DNA of 15,324 nt from Alistipes sp. (GTDB taxonomy: Bacteria > Bacteroidota > Bacteroidia > Bacteroidales > Rikenellaceae), in contig JAGBWT010000033.1 in assembly GCA_017629615.1 (NCBI GenBank), positions 1-15,324 of the forward strand, written 5' to 3'. The stretch's first letter is position 1, and each line of letters opens with the position of its first letter. This document shows positions 1 through 8,600 of the stretch, piece after piece. Made by a program: the position numbers and the translations under genes. Under the pieces are notes generated by a model, which was given only the letters and a program-made list of their open reading frames with translations, did not search any database and was not told the origin of the DNA.

Positions 1-2
1 TC

Positions 3-650
3 ATATTTAGCGACGGAACGACCATCGACCTCGGAACAATCGACGAGTTGGGAGGGGTGTATCGCACCACGATTGAGTATCGCAACGATGGCCGTGAGCC
101 TCTCTCGATAACCCACATCAATACGAGTTGTGGCTGTCTGACGGCAAAGTGCCATACGACAACGACCCAGCCCAACGAGAGGGGAGTGCTCGATAATGCA
201 TACAACCCAAAAGGTCGTGGAGGCGATGTGGCGCAACGCATATTTATATATACCCACCACTCGACCACCACTCCGAGTGCAATTCTTCACCTCACGGGCC
301 ACGTTCGACCCTCCGAGAACCGCAGTATCGACTACCCCGCTGTCTGCGGAGCATTGCTACTGCGACGACGCGATGTAGCGTTCGGCAAAGGTGGTGGCTC
401 CGAGCGAATTGCCTGTATGAATGGCGGCTCAACACCTCTGCGCATTACGGCCGACACACTATTTACATCGCGCGGAATATCGCTACGATGCCAACCCGAA
501 GTGTTGCAACCAGGCGCCGAAGGCAATCTGATAATTACGCTCAACGCCCAACAACTACCCGCCACAGATGGCGAGCCTCGCCTCTACATCGACGGAGTTA
601 GAGAGGCAATGCGCAACCGAAAGATAACGATAACACTATCCGAAAATTAA
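3..650 (+). CDS. DUF1573 domain protein, 5' end outside the window
   Basis: The reading frame is open from the left edge to a TAA at 648-650, so the N-terminus lies before the window. A TTG at 48 is not a credible start because conserved domain sequence (an IDLG.ID-type strand) is already being coded upstream of it. The visible part has two Ig-like modules. The first carries the DUF1573 signature: 'YRNDGREPLSITHINTSCGC' followed by LTAK, then a glycine-rich strand and LHLTGHV. The second, from about 'VAFGKGGG' on, repeats the N-G-x-x-P-L-x-I pattern. DUF1573 proteins in Bacteroidetes are usually exported and their role is not settled. Only 13 nt separate it from the next lipoprotein gene, so the two are probably co-transcribed. 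Family call is firm; function is unknown. Confidence 0.85.
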   Translation: MFSDGTTIDLGTIDELGGVYRTTIEYRNDGREPLSITHINTSCGCLTAKCHTTTTQPNERGVLDNAYNPKGRGGDVAQRIFIYTHHSTTTPSAILHLTGHVRPSENRSIDYPAVCGALLLRRRDVAFGKGGGSERIACMNGGSTPLRITADTLFTSRGISLRCQPEVLQPGAEGNLIITLNAQQLPATDGEPRLYIDGVREAMRNRKITITLSEN

Positions 651-663
651 CAACAATATTGAT

Positions 664-1125
664 ATGAAGACTCTTATCAAAACCCTCTTCGCATTTTTAA
701 CATTGACAATGGTCGGTTGTGCCGACAATAACACATCGCTCGACGAGGCTCTACTCGACGTAACACCGCACAACATAGCCGGCACTTGGAAGTTGGAGAG
801 TTGGAGTGGCAAGACGCTTGCCCCAACCTCGTATGTCTATGTGGAGTTTATCCGTGCTGACCGAACTTTTGCCATATATCAGAACATCGACAGTATGGGA
901 GATTGTCGCCTCTTGACAGGTCGCTACAATATCGAAATCGACGCTGCAAAAGGTGCCATTATCCGCGGCCAATACGACTATGGCGATGTATGGGCGCACC
1001 GCTATATAGTTACCGACCTGACAGCCGACCGTATGGTTTGGACTGCGACCGACGACTCTGCCGACATCAGCGTCTATGTTCGTGCCGAAATCCCGTCCAA
1101 CGTCAAAGCCGAGGCCAAGCGATAG
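664..1125 (+). CDS. Lipocalin-like small lipoprotein
   Basis: This 153-residue protein has an N-terminal type II signal peptide with the lipobox MVGC, so Cys19 should be lipidated after cleavage. The mature part reads as a small beta-barrel: 'IAGTWKLESWSG' opens the fold, followed by alternating strands (YVYVEFIRADRTFAIYQ, GRYNIEID, MVWTATDDSADISVYVR). This resembles the lipocalin-like families common in Bacteroidales, where G-x-W near the start is the hallmark. The ligand is unknown. It lies 13 nt downstream of the DUF1573 gene with no promoter-like sequence between, so it is likely the last gene of that operon, and it is followed by a strong hairpin. A generic small lipoprotein is the alternative if the lipocalin resemblance is superficial. 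Confidence 0.8.
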   Translation: MKTLIKTLFAFLTLTMVGCADNNTSLDEALLDVTPHNIAGTWKLESWSGKTLAPTSYVYVEFIRADRTFAIYQNIDSMGDCRLLTGRYNIEIDAAKGAIIRGQYDYGDVWAHRYIVTDLTADRMVWTATDDSADISVYVRAEIPSNVKAEAKR

Positions 1126-1145
1126 ACCAAAAGAGTGGAAAAGAG

Positions 1146-1184
1146 AGGAGGCTGTTCAGCACAAAAGCAGAACAGCCTCCTTTT
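1146..1184 (+). terminator. Rho-independent terminator, possibly bidirectional
   Basis: A perfect 12-bp stem pairs 1146-1157 (aggaggctgttc) with 1170-1181 (gaacagcctcct). A further two G-C pairs form inside the loop after an A/A mismatch. It is followed by TTTT at 1181-1184. It sits 20 nt after the lipoprotein stop at 1125 and between that gene and the convergent desulfoferrodoxin gene, which ends at 1201. Read on the minus strand, the same stem is followed by CTCTTTTCC, a weaker U-tract, so it may stop both transcripts. Confidence 0.85.
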
Positions 1185-1200
1185 AATTGGGTGGCCCGAC

Positions 1201-1581
1201 CTACAAAATCGGACTCGACCACAAGCCGTGCAGATTGCAATACTCATAGACGGCAATCGGCTTATCGGCAGCTACGCAGAACTCGGCCTCGGGTTTATCC
1301 TTCAAGTCGATACGCATACCGCCATTCTCGGTCTCGACATATATAAATGCGATATGATGCTCGGGCAACATTGGGTGCGGAACGCTACCAACCTCGACCT
1401 TAATCTTGCACTCGTCGATACGAGTCACAACGGGAACGTGCTTCTCGCCACTTGCATCTTCGGTATTAGGCACCAACTCCTGCATTGGCTGACCACAGCA
1501 CACCACCTTCACACCTTTATCTACGAATTTCACTACTACATTGCCACAATGAGGGCATTTGTAAAACTTAACAGCAGACAT
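1201..1581 (-). CDS. dfx: Desulfoferrodoxin (two-iron superoxide reductase)
   Basis: This 126-residue protein is the normal length for a class I desulfoferrodoxin, which reduces superoxide to hydrogen peroxide in the cytoplasm of anaerobes without making oxygen. The N-terminal desulforedoxin domain shows the four iron-binding cysteines C9, C12 (YKCPHCG) and C28, C29 (VVCCGQPM). The C-terminal active site shows E46-K47-H48 (GEKHVPV), H69 (SVPHPM), H75, and C115/H118 (EYCNLHG), the expected Fe(His4Cys) set with the catalytic Lys. The ATG at 1581 is chosen over one 17 codons upstream because homology starts there and the promoter lies inside the longer version. The gene is single, convergent with the lipoprotein gene and downstream of the glycosidase gene, with its own promoter. 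All ligands are present, so it should be active. Confidence 0.96.
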   Translation of the reverse strand: MSAVKFYKCPHCGNVVVKFVDKGVKVVCCGQPMQELVPNTEDASGEKHVPVVTRIDECKIKVEVGSVPHPMLPEHHIAFIYVETENGGMRIDLKDKPEAEFCVAADKPIAVYEYCNLHGLWSSPIL

Positions 1582-1620
1582 AATCTTATCGTTTTGTGTT
1601 AGACAATAACTCTTGCTATA

Positions 1621-1652
1621 CAAAAATAGCACAAATCTGTCATAATCCCAAA
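1621..1652 (-). promoter_or_regulatory. Bacteroidetes-type promoter of the desulfoferrodoxin gene
   Basis: Read on the minus strand, TATTTTTG at 1628-1621 matches the Bacteroidetes -7 consensus TAnnTTTG. A TTTG at 1652-1649 matches the -33 element with a 20-nt spacer. Transcription would start around 1614, giving a leader of about 30 nt before the ATG at 1581. The promoter lies in the 78-nt gap after the glycosidase gene, so the gene can be expressed independently of it. The T-run next to the -33 element may also help end the upstream transcript. Confidence 0.65.
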
Positions 1653-1659
1653 AAAATCT

Positions 1660-3807
1660 TTACTTCTCACGCTCGAAAAGCAGCACCGCCATATCGTATT
1701 GACCCAACACGACCTTCTCGCCATCGGCCGACACCGAAGCTGTGCGCAGTGCCGTATGCTCAACAAAACGGTAGCCTGGCACGGCAATCTTTGTCGAGTG
1801 ACGTGCCGCCTCACGCTTCTGATTTGCCACGACTATCGCCATTTTATCGCCCGCAACAAAGGCACGAGCATCGACCGCCTTGTTGGAGTTCTCGAAGCCG
1901 AGCGAATCCATATATCGACCACAAAGCAACGTCGCCGCATAGCGCTCTTTAAGTGCATTAACCTCGGCAAGATAGGCCTGATAGATAGGGCAAGCGTCGA
2001 TAAGGTCGCGACAGCGGAATATCTCAATATCGATACGCTGACCATCAAGCACCGTATTATTGACGTGCCAATAGACATCGTTATCGTCGCGCTGACCGCG
2101 GTCGGTAAATACCAACTCCGGGAAGGTATATTTGAAGAAGTTTAACCAACGTGTCGGCTCATCGTTAGCCGGATAGCCGTGCGTATAGTCGCAATATTGG
2201 GCCAAAGCATCGACCGTAGCCTCGGCACCAAGTGCAAAGTCGGGCGACTTCTGCTTACAACGCTCACGCAGCAGTTTCAGGCACTCCATACGCTTCTTGA
2301 TGCCAAAGACATCGGGCACAGCAAACTCTCTGCTTGTATCCCAATTCGTACTCTCCTTCTCGATATAGCCGAGTTGGTCGAAAAATACACTATGGGCGCC
2401 AAGTGCATAGGCACGGTCTTGGAGCGCAAACAGCACCTTGTTCCAATCGGGGTGCATCATCGTTGCGATAGCAAACGTACGCTGGTCGTACTCACCGAGC
2501 CACGTTCCTTGACCCGTAAATTTGTAGCGCTCCAAAATTTCGGAGCCTGTATTATCGTGACGGCACACCTTCGGGCCTTTACCACTGCGGTAGTAGCGAC
2601 TCTCGCGGTCAATCAGCTTACCGTTGAAGTAGAGCAGCAGATGGCTACCATCGGCCTGATACTTTGCAATAGCCTCCTTCAATGCCTCATCGCCACCCTG
2701 CGACTCATCGGGCGTATAGTCGGGATTACCGTGGTCCATACCCTCGGCCCACCAGCCAAAGAGGAATACAGCATTGGAATTGACACTGCGGTCGACATCT
2801 TTCAATCGACCATAGAGGTCGGGGTATTTGAAGAAGTACTCCCCATATTGATGTTTGAATATCACGCGCTGCCAACTACGCAACGTGCGGACCCACTCGG
2901 GAGCCTCGCGATACTCCCACCAGGTATCGACCCAACGACGATAGATGTCGGAGGCGGCGTGCCACGAGCCGTTGTATGGAGCGACAACATTGGCTGCACA
3001 ACTCCACTTTTCGCCACAGAAGCAGTGCGGATATTTGTAAAATCCCAACTCCAAGCAGTCGAACTCGCCACTTTCGCCCTTATAGGTACGCAAACCGTGC
3101 CACGTATCCTGGAATGTCGTGTCGTGGCTACCGAAGTAGAGACCCTGCTCTTCGCCCAACAGTGCAAAACAGTTCATAAAGACCTTGTAGCCATACTTCA
3201 CATCGTACTGACGGAAGATTTGCTCGGGCTTCTTGTATGGCGCCGAGGAGATTCGACCTATCTTGCCTATCGGATTGTCGTAGAGACGACCTCCGGCCTC
3301 GCAAGTGTAGAGCTTGTGGTCGGTCGGAGCGTCGATATTACGAACGAGCGGGTATTGCATCTCGCGCACCACCGTATGAGGCTCATTATTTGCAATGTCG
3401 CACGCAAATCGCACCTTATCCTGCTCCAATATAACCTGCAAACGCACCGCGATATTGAGTTTTTTGTCGGCAGTTTGCAGATATGGATAGCGAAGCGTAA
3501 CAACGTTACCCTCCTGCGAAACCTCAACCTGCTGCTGTTCGCCGACGACCTGAATCTCCTTCTCGTAGAGCGCATCGTAGTAGAGTCGCCACATATAACC
3601 ACCTCGGGCATAGTCGTGCTGCGTATGCTCGTTACGCAGCGAATAGAGGCGACCGTCCTCGCCCACCGTGACACTCATATTCTCGTTCGAGAGTGTGAAA
3701 CACTTGCAGTCGCACGGCACTGCCGACGGCTTGACTGCTTTGTCGTTGCCGCCACACGCAACCAACATCGCGACAGCAGCCAACAAGGTTAAAATCTTAT
3801 TATTCAT
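1660..3807 (-). CDS. DUF6259-like glycoside hydrolase lipoprotein
   Basis: This 715-residue protein starts at the ATG at 3807, which gives a clean lipoprotein signal (hydrophobic LTLLAAVAMLVAC, lipidated Cys18). An ATG nine codons earlier would only add hydrophilic residues. Residues about 35-290 look like an all-beta N-terminal domain (SVTVGEDGRLYSL, GLYFGSHD). Residues about 305-640 look like a TIM barrel with FLFGWWAEGMDHGNPDY (348-364), GSHLLLYFNGK (387-397), SVFFDQLGY (473-481) and FALGAEATVDA (524-534). Residues about 645-713 form a C-terminal beta domain. This layout resembles DUF6259 proteins, probable retaining glycosidases related in fold to the GH-D type clans. D477 and E529 are my candidate catalytic residues by position only. 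Substrate is unknown. A cysteine cluster C32/C34/C36 just after the lipid anchor is unusual. It is the last gene of the carbohydrate cluster. Confidence 0.75.
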   Translation of the reverse strand: MNNKILTLLAAVAMLVACGGNDKAVKPSAVPCDCKCFTLSNENMSVTVGEDGRLYSLRNEHTQHDYARGGYMWRLYYDALYEKEIQVVGEQQQVEVSQEGNVVTLRYPYLQTADKKLNIAVRLQVILEQDKVRFACDIANNEPHTVVREMQYPLVRNIDAPTDHKLYTCEAGGRLYDNPIGKIGRISSAPYKKPEQIFRQYDVKYGYKVFMNCFALLGEEQGLYFGSHDTTFQDTWHGLRTYKGESGEFDCLELGFYKYPHCFCGEKWSCAANVVAPYNGSWHAASDIYRRWVDTWWEYREAPEWVRTLRSWQRVIFKHQYGEYFFKYPDLYGRLKDVDRSVNSNAVFLFGWWAEGMDHGNPDYTPDESQGGDEALKEAIAKYQADGSHLLLYFNGKLIDRESRYYRSGKGPKVCRHDNTGSEILERYKFTGQGTWLGEYDQRTFAIATMMHPDWNKVLFALQDRAYALGAHSVFFDQLGYIEKESTNWDTSREFAVPDVFGIKKRMECLKLLRERCKQKSPDFALGAEATVDALAQYCDYTHGYPANDEPTRWLNFFKYTFPELVFTDRGQRDDNDVYWHVNNTVLDGQRIDIEIFRCRDLIDACPIYQAYLAEVNALKERYAATLLCGRYMDSLGFENSNKAVDARAFVAGDKMAIVVANQKREAARHSTKIAVPGYRFVEHTALRTASVSADGEKVVLGQYDMAVLLFEREK

Positions 3808-3900
3808 AGTTTCATCATTAGTTAGCAAAATCAAAGGCTGGTGTTATTTAGTCTGTAACACAACATCGTTACTCTAAAACACCCCACCCCGAAACAAGCA

Positions 3901-3941
3901 ATAAGGACCCGCCTAACTTTGTGTGTTATACAGGCCCTTAT
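3901..3941 (-). terminator. Weak hairpin in the esterase-glycosidase gap
   Basis: On the minus strand, ATAAGGGCC (3941-3933) can pair with GGTCCTTAT (3909-3901) in a 9-bp stem that has one G-T wobble and a long loop of 23 nt. It is followed by TGCTTGTTTC rather than a clean T-run. It sits about 20 nt after the esterase stop. It could be a leaky terminator or a processing structure that lowers expression of the downstream glycosidase. The rest of the 152-nt gap shows no exact TAnnTTTG promoter. Low confidence. Confidence 0.25.
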
Positions 3942-3959
3942 CGTCAATCGTTTCGATGG

Positions 3960-4826
3960 TTATTTGGTCATATTCTTTTTGAAGAACTCCATAATGGTAC
4001 GACACGAATCAAACGAGTCGGTTGCCCAGTTATGGCCACCATTGCGCACCTCGTAGAACAACACCTCCTTGCCCGATGGCGAGCCATAGTAGCGGTGGAG
4101 AGTCACCTTGTTCTTAATTTGAGGCAGTTCGGTAGTCTCCTCGTACATACATTTGTTTGCCGCAGCAACCGCTCCGACAGCAACAGGAACCGCAAGGTAT
4201 GCACCCCAACCATATTTATTTGTAGGGTCACCCTCCCAGCGCGAAGTTGCATCGCCCGTACCGTGAACCTCCATAAAGGCCACAGGCTCGGTATAGTTGT
4301 GACGCTTTGCCATCTCAACCAACGTAAGTCCGGCCATCGAGGCGATAGCAGCAAACTCCTTTGGTTTGCGGTAAGCCAACAGGTAGCACATCTCGCCACC
4401 GTTCGACATTCCCGTCACAAAGGTATTCTTTGCCGAGAGGTTGTAGGTTGCCTGCAAATGCTTGGCCAATGCGCAAATAAACTCGCAATCATCGACCTGC
4501 ATCGCACCTATCTGCCAAGGATAGTATACGTTCCAACCGGTATTCTTCGAGTCTTTGGTTGCCTGTGGGTAGCACAACGCAACCTGATACTCCTCGGCAA
4601 GCTCCAAGAACGAGAGCGAAGAGTTATTCACATACGAGCTTGCAGTACCACCATATCCGTGAAGAATGAATACGAGTGGAGCCCCTGCCGGAAGATTGTC
4701 AGGAATATAGACATAGTACTCTCTTGTGAGATTTTGGTCTACTATCGTCTCTCTCTTGACCGACGCTGCATTTGCAAGGTTGCAGAACAACAGCGCAGCA
4801 AATATGGTTATTACGATATTTTTCAT
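3960..4826 (-). CDS. Secreted alpha/beta-hydrolase esterase (PHB depolymerase / CE1-like)
   Basis: This 288-residue protein has a type I signal peptide (IVITIFAALLFCNLANA, predicted cleavage after Ala20). The hydrolase core has all expected elements: oxyanion loop HGYGG (56-60), nucleophile elbow GMSNGG with Ser141, acid HGTGD with Asp192, and His265 in NGGHNW. This set fits the Esterase_PHB/LpqC-like group, which includes feruloyl and acetyl esterases of the CE1 type. In a gut Bacteroidales it more likely removes acyl groups from a plant or host glycan than degrades polyhydroxybutyrate (inference). The ATG at 4826 is preferred to one ten codons upstream because it begins the signal peptide. 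It starts 5 nt after the stop of the degenerate homologue upstream and is surely in the same operon. Confidence 0.88.
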   Translation of the reverse strand: MKNIVITIFAALLFCNLANAASVKRETIVDQNLTREYYVYIPDNLPAGAPLVFILHGYGGTASSYVNNSSLSFLELAEEYQVALCYPQATKDSKNTGWNVYYPWQIGAMQVDDCEFICALAKHLQATYNLSAKNTFVTGMSNGGEMCYLLAYRKPKEFAAIASMAGLTLVEMAKRHNYTEPVAFMEVHGTGDATSRWEGDPTNKYGWGAYLAVPVAVGAVAAANKCMYEETTELPQIKNKVTLHRYYGSPSGKEVLFYEVRNGGHNWATDSFDSCRTIMEFFKKNMTK

Positions 4827-4831
4827 ACGGC

Positions 4832-5635
4832 TTAATGAGTTTTTAAGAAATTCCAAACTTGGTTATACACTTCAAATTCTGCGTCGCACCAACCGCTGTT
4901 TGCGCTATCGACGCTATACAACTTCACGTCGCAACCCGATTGGCCACCCGTATAGTGAGTACACGATACTCGACCCTTACCCTCGCGAGGCATCAACTCG
5001 GTTGTGTTGAACGAAATGCACTCATTGACGGCAACGATAGCACCAACGCTCAACGGAACAGATACCGATTTAGACTCAACTCCGGTCCACTTGTAGGCCG
5101 AGTTCTTCGTTGCGTGAACGTGAACAAACGGCACAGCCTTCTGGAAGCTGTTGGTCTTGTAGGTTGCAACATCTATTGCGCCCGAGATACAGCCAAATGC
5201 AGCAAACTCATTAGGCATCTGCATAGCGGCCGTATACGACAAGCCGTTGCGATAGCTCAACAAATAGAATTTCGACGCCCCTGCAAATGCCTCTTTAACC
5301 GAGGTCAGGAACGAGAGGTCCTCTTTGCCGCTCGTCTTAATTACACAAAGAACGTAGCGACCGATAAGGCAATGCTCCGCCGCCTTGAAGTTGATATTTG
5401 GAGTTTCGAGGTCGGAAGCACGAAGTTCCAAATCCTCGGCAAGCAGGATTACTACCGGTGCAGTAGCCTCAACATCGGCCGGTTTTACGACAACCACATC
5501 GCGACCGGCAATCGGCTCGGTTGCATAGACTAGCGACGGCTCTTCCTGAACTTGTGTATCATTGTTTGCGTCGTTCTTTTCGCACGCAACAGCAAACAAC
5601 AAAAGCAAACTGATAAAATAAACTATCTTTTTCAT
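4832..5635 (-). CDS. Catalytically degenerate esterase homologue, lipoprotein
   Basis: This 267-residue protein has a lipoprotein signal (YFISLLLLFAVAC, Cys18) and a body that aligns along its length with the esterase encoded just downstream. Shared landmarks include PNEFAAFGCISGA against PKEFAAIASMAGL, VPLSVGAIVAVNEC against VPVAVGAVAAANKC, and a common C-terminal W/F-x-FLK end. Each catalytic element is changed: the oxyanion HGYGG has become AEDLE, the nucleophile Ser is Arg129 (SYRNGL), the acid Asp is Asn178 (HATKN), and the catalytic His is Ser247 (ANSGW). The frame is intact, with no stops, and the gene is held between neighbours with 4- and 5-nt gaps, so it is a maintained pseudoenzyme rather than a pseudogene. 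A binding or scaffold role on the membrane is a reasonable guess; no activity is expected. Confidence 0.85.
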   Translation of the reverse strand: MKKIVYFISLLLLFAVACEKNDANNDTQVQEEPSLVYATEPIAGRDVVVVKPADVEATAPVVILLAEDLELRASDLETPNINFKAAEHCLIGRYVLCVIKTSGKEDLSFLTSVKEAFAGASKFYLLSYRNGLSYTAAMQMPNEFAAFGCISGAIDVATYKTNSFQKAVPFVHVHATKNSAYKWTGVESKSVSVPLSVGAIVAVNECISFNTTELMPREGKGRVSCTHYTGGQSGCDVKLYSVDSANSGWCDAEFEVYNQVWNFLKTH

Positions 5636-5639
5636 AACT

Positions 5640-8600
5640 CTAATTTCCAAATTGTACATTTACGGTATGTGCCTCACTTCCTGCACCCTTTACATAGGTT
5701 TCGTAATTCTCGGCAGTAATAGGAATAACGGTTGTACCGCCGTCGCACGACATACTGCCGCCAAGAATCTTAATCGGCTCATCAACAGTACCCATAACAA
5801 CCACAGCCGACGAGCTGTAATTCCAACCGATAATCAAACTGTACCAATTGTGGTTACCCCAATCGTAGACGATATCGCAATTAACTACGCAACCACGGCC
5901 TTCGCCCTCGTAGCTATTGACGCCACCGTGCTGACCTACAAGACCACCAATCTCGATGACACCGGTGCTACCATTGATATTGCTCAACGCACCATAACTC
6001 TCGTTATATTCGAATTTGTGCGACTGTGACAAGAATGCGGAGATACCGCCAATAGTTGCATCGGTATAAGGGATAGTACCCTTTATCGCACCATAGTTCT
6101 TACAATAGGTAACGTTACCCGTTCCGCCATTGATACCACCAACACGAATCTCGTCTTGTGCAAATACTTCGAGCGTACCGTTATTTACGCATCGAGTAAT
6201 AAGGTTGGTTTGTGCAGCGTTCTCATAGCCCGGATAGCCGACAATACCAGCGCAAGTAGGGATTGCGCCGTCGCAGTAGGATACGCACTTGATATCGCCA
6301 TTGTTGATACAGTCGGTAACATCGGCACCCGAAGCACCCGTCGCATTGGCAAATGCACCACCCGAGATACCACCGATATTCACAGGATAGTTGTTGGCCT
6401 TATAAACCGATTGGTCGGAGGTCGTTACATTAACATCAAGCGCACCGTTGTTGGTACAAGCGGTAATGCCACCATATGCCAAGCCGACGATACCACCAAT
6501 ACGAGGACGGTTTGTTCCGCAAGAGATGGTCATCGACTCGATAGCCGTAATATCATAGTCGATATTACCCTCGTTAAGCGACTTGGTCACAGAACCATTT
6601 ACGTCGAGTTGAGCAACCAAACCTGCGATATGGATTGGGAGATTTGTAACCTCCTTAACGACACCGAAATTAGACAAATACGGAATATTCGAGGTCAAAT
6701 TACCATAGTTCTCACACTCATTGATTGCACCGTCGCTATAAGCTGCCAAACCTGCAACCAAACCACCATACGCCGGAGCGGTAGAGGTATAGGTTACAGC
6801 GCCATAGTTCTTACACTTGTCGATTGCTGCGCTATTGATTGCCACAAGACCCGCAACAATAACCGTTGCATCGCCATCGGCAGCCAACTCAACCGAAACA
6901 TTGGCCTTGTTTACGACATTCGAGATAGTTCCCGTAGCCTCAACAGCCAAAGGTGCAAGTGTAGTCGCTGTGGTTGCAGCGAATGTACAAGTCTCGTCGA
7001 TTGTCAAATCCTTGGCACCCGAAAGCTGTGCAAACATAGCGTGGTCGGAGACAAGGTTGCTGATAGTAAAGTTCTTACCGTTGAGCATACCAGGGAATAC
7101 GACACCCTCCGGCAGAGTCTTGCCCGTAAAGTCGAGGTTGCCTGCAAGCTGAATCTCATCGGTTGCTACGGCTGTACGCAAGCCGTCAGCATCGTTGAGA
7201 ATTGCGATAAATTCGTCGGCATTGCTTGCAATCATAGGGAACTCGGCCTTCGCTAGGGTCTTGACCTCCTTAACTTCGGAATATTCCGACTCGCTACCCG
7301 AAACCTCCTCAACAGCCTTGATTCTAATCTGATAAACGGTCGCGCCCTTCAACGCTCCGATTGCATACTCCAAGACATTGCCTACCTCAACAACGGTATA
7401 CTGCTCGGCTGCGCTCTCCTTGTATTCGATGATATAGCCCGAAGCCTTCTCAACGCTCTCCCACTTAACGACAATCTCTTCGGCCGTAGCCTCGGCAGAG
7501 GTGATAACAGGAGCATCGAGAGCAACCGTCGACGACTCATAGGCAACAACCTTGATAATCACGTTATCCATAAACATACGGTGCTGCGACGAACCAGGAG
7601 TCGAACCATCTTTACGGATAGGGCCGATACCGATACGCGCACCCGGTGCTACGTTCTTGATAACAATCTTTTCGGTCGTAAATGAGCGACCTGCCTTGAT
7701 TTCAAACTCGGCAGCAGGCGCAAGTTTATCAATGGTAGGAGTTACCTCATAGCCGCCATCTTTGCCGGCGTGAGCCGACTCGTTAAGCACATAAACCGCA
7801 CCGGTTACAGGGTCGGAGTCGTAACGTGCTTGGTCGAACTGAACCTCGATAGTGGCCACCGATTTGAGGTTGGTCAATGCCGGGGTACACATAAGCGCAG
7901 TCTTACTGCTTGCGCCCAATTTGATATGGCCAACTCGACCACAAATCGTCGAATTGCCTGCACCAACGACCTCGCTACAAAGACCCCACTGCGCAAGACG
8001 CGAATTTTCGACAGCGTGCTTCATAGTACTGAACAAGCCGATTTCGATAGATGGGTCTACCAAATACCACTTCCAATTTCCACCGTTGATAGGATTTACA
8101 CCCTCGGCCTTATCGAATGCGGTTGCGAGGTTACGGTCATCGGCCGAGTAGGCAGCCGAACCGCGCAAATAGTTCGCACCCCAAACAAGCTCGCTAAAAT
8201 CTTCGGCCAAAACGATACCCGACGGCTCGACCATCTCTGCCTCGTTTGGCACAACAACCTCGAAATCCAAAGTCTTGGCCTTAACAGGAGTAGATGCAGC
8301 ATTGTTGGCAAGGTCCTTTACAACAAACCAATAATCGGTATTCTTATCCAAGCCGGAGAACTCAAATTGAGGGGCTCCATCGGCAAGATAGGTCCAGATT
8401 TTGTCGTCGACATCGGTCTGCCACGAAACGACAAGATTCTTACAAGCGGCATCTTTGTAGATACCGAAGCTATAAGCCGTACCGCAATCCTTGGCAATAT
8501 CCTTGAACGAACTAACACTCCAAGTGAAAGCGAGGGTCGAAGATGTTGCATAGGCAAGTTTGACAGACAACGAAGCGCCTTCAATCTTCAATTTTACGAC

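Noticed and set aside
48..50. TTG as the start of the DUF1573 gene
   Set aside because: The same frame is open to the left edge and already codes for conserved domain sequence, so the gene simply begins before the window.
2179..3792. A 537-codon open frame on the plus strand opposite the glycosidase gene
   Set aside because: It is a mirror of the minus-strand gene caused by its codon use. It has no family motif, no start context, and the minus-strand frame has a lipobox and TIM-barrel motifs.
4832..5635. Calling the degenerate esterase a pseudogene
   Set aside because: The frame is intact with a good lipoprotein signal and tight operon spacing. Only the catalytic residues are lost, so a maintained non-enzyme is the better description.
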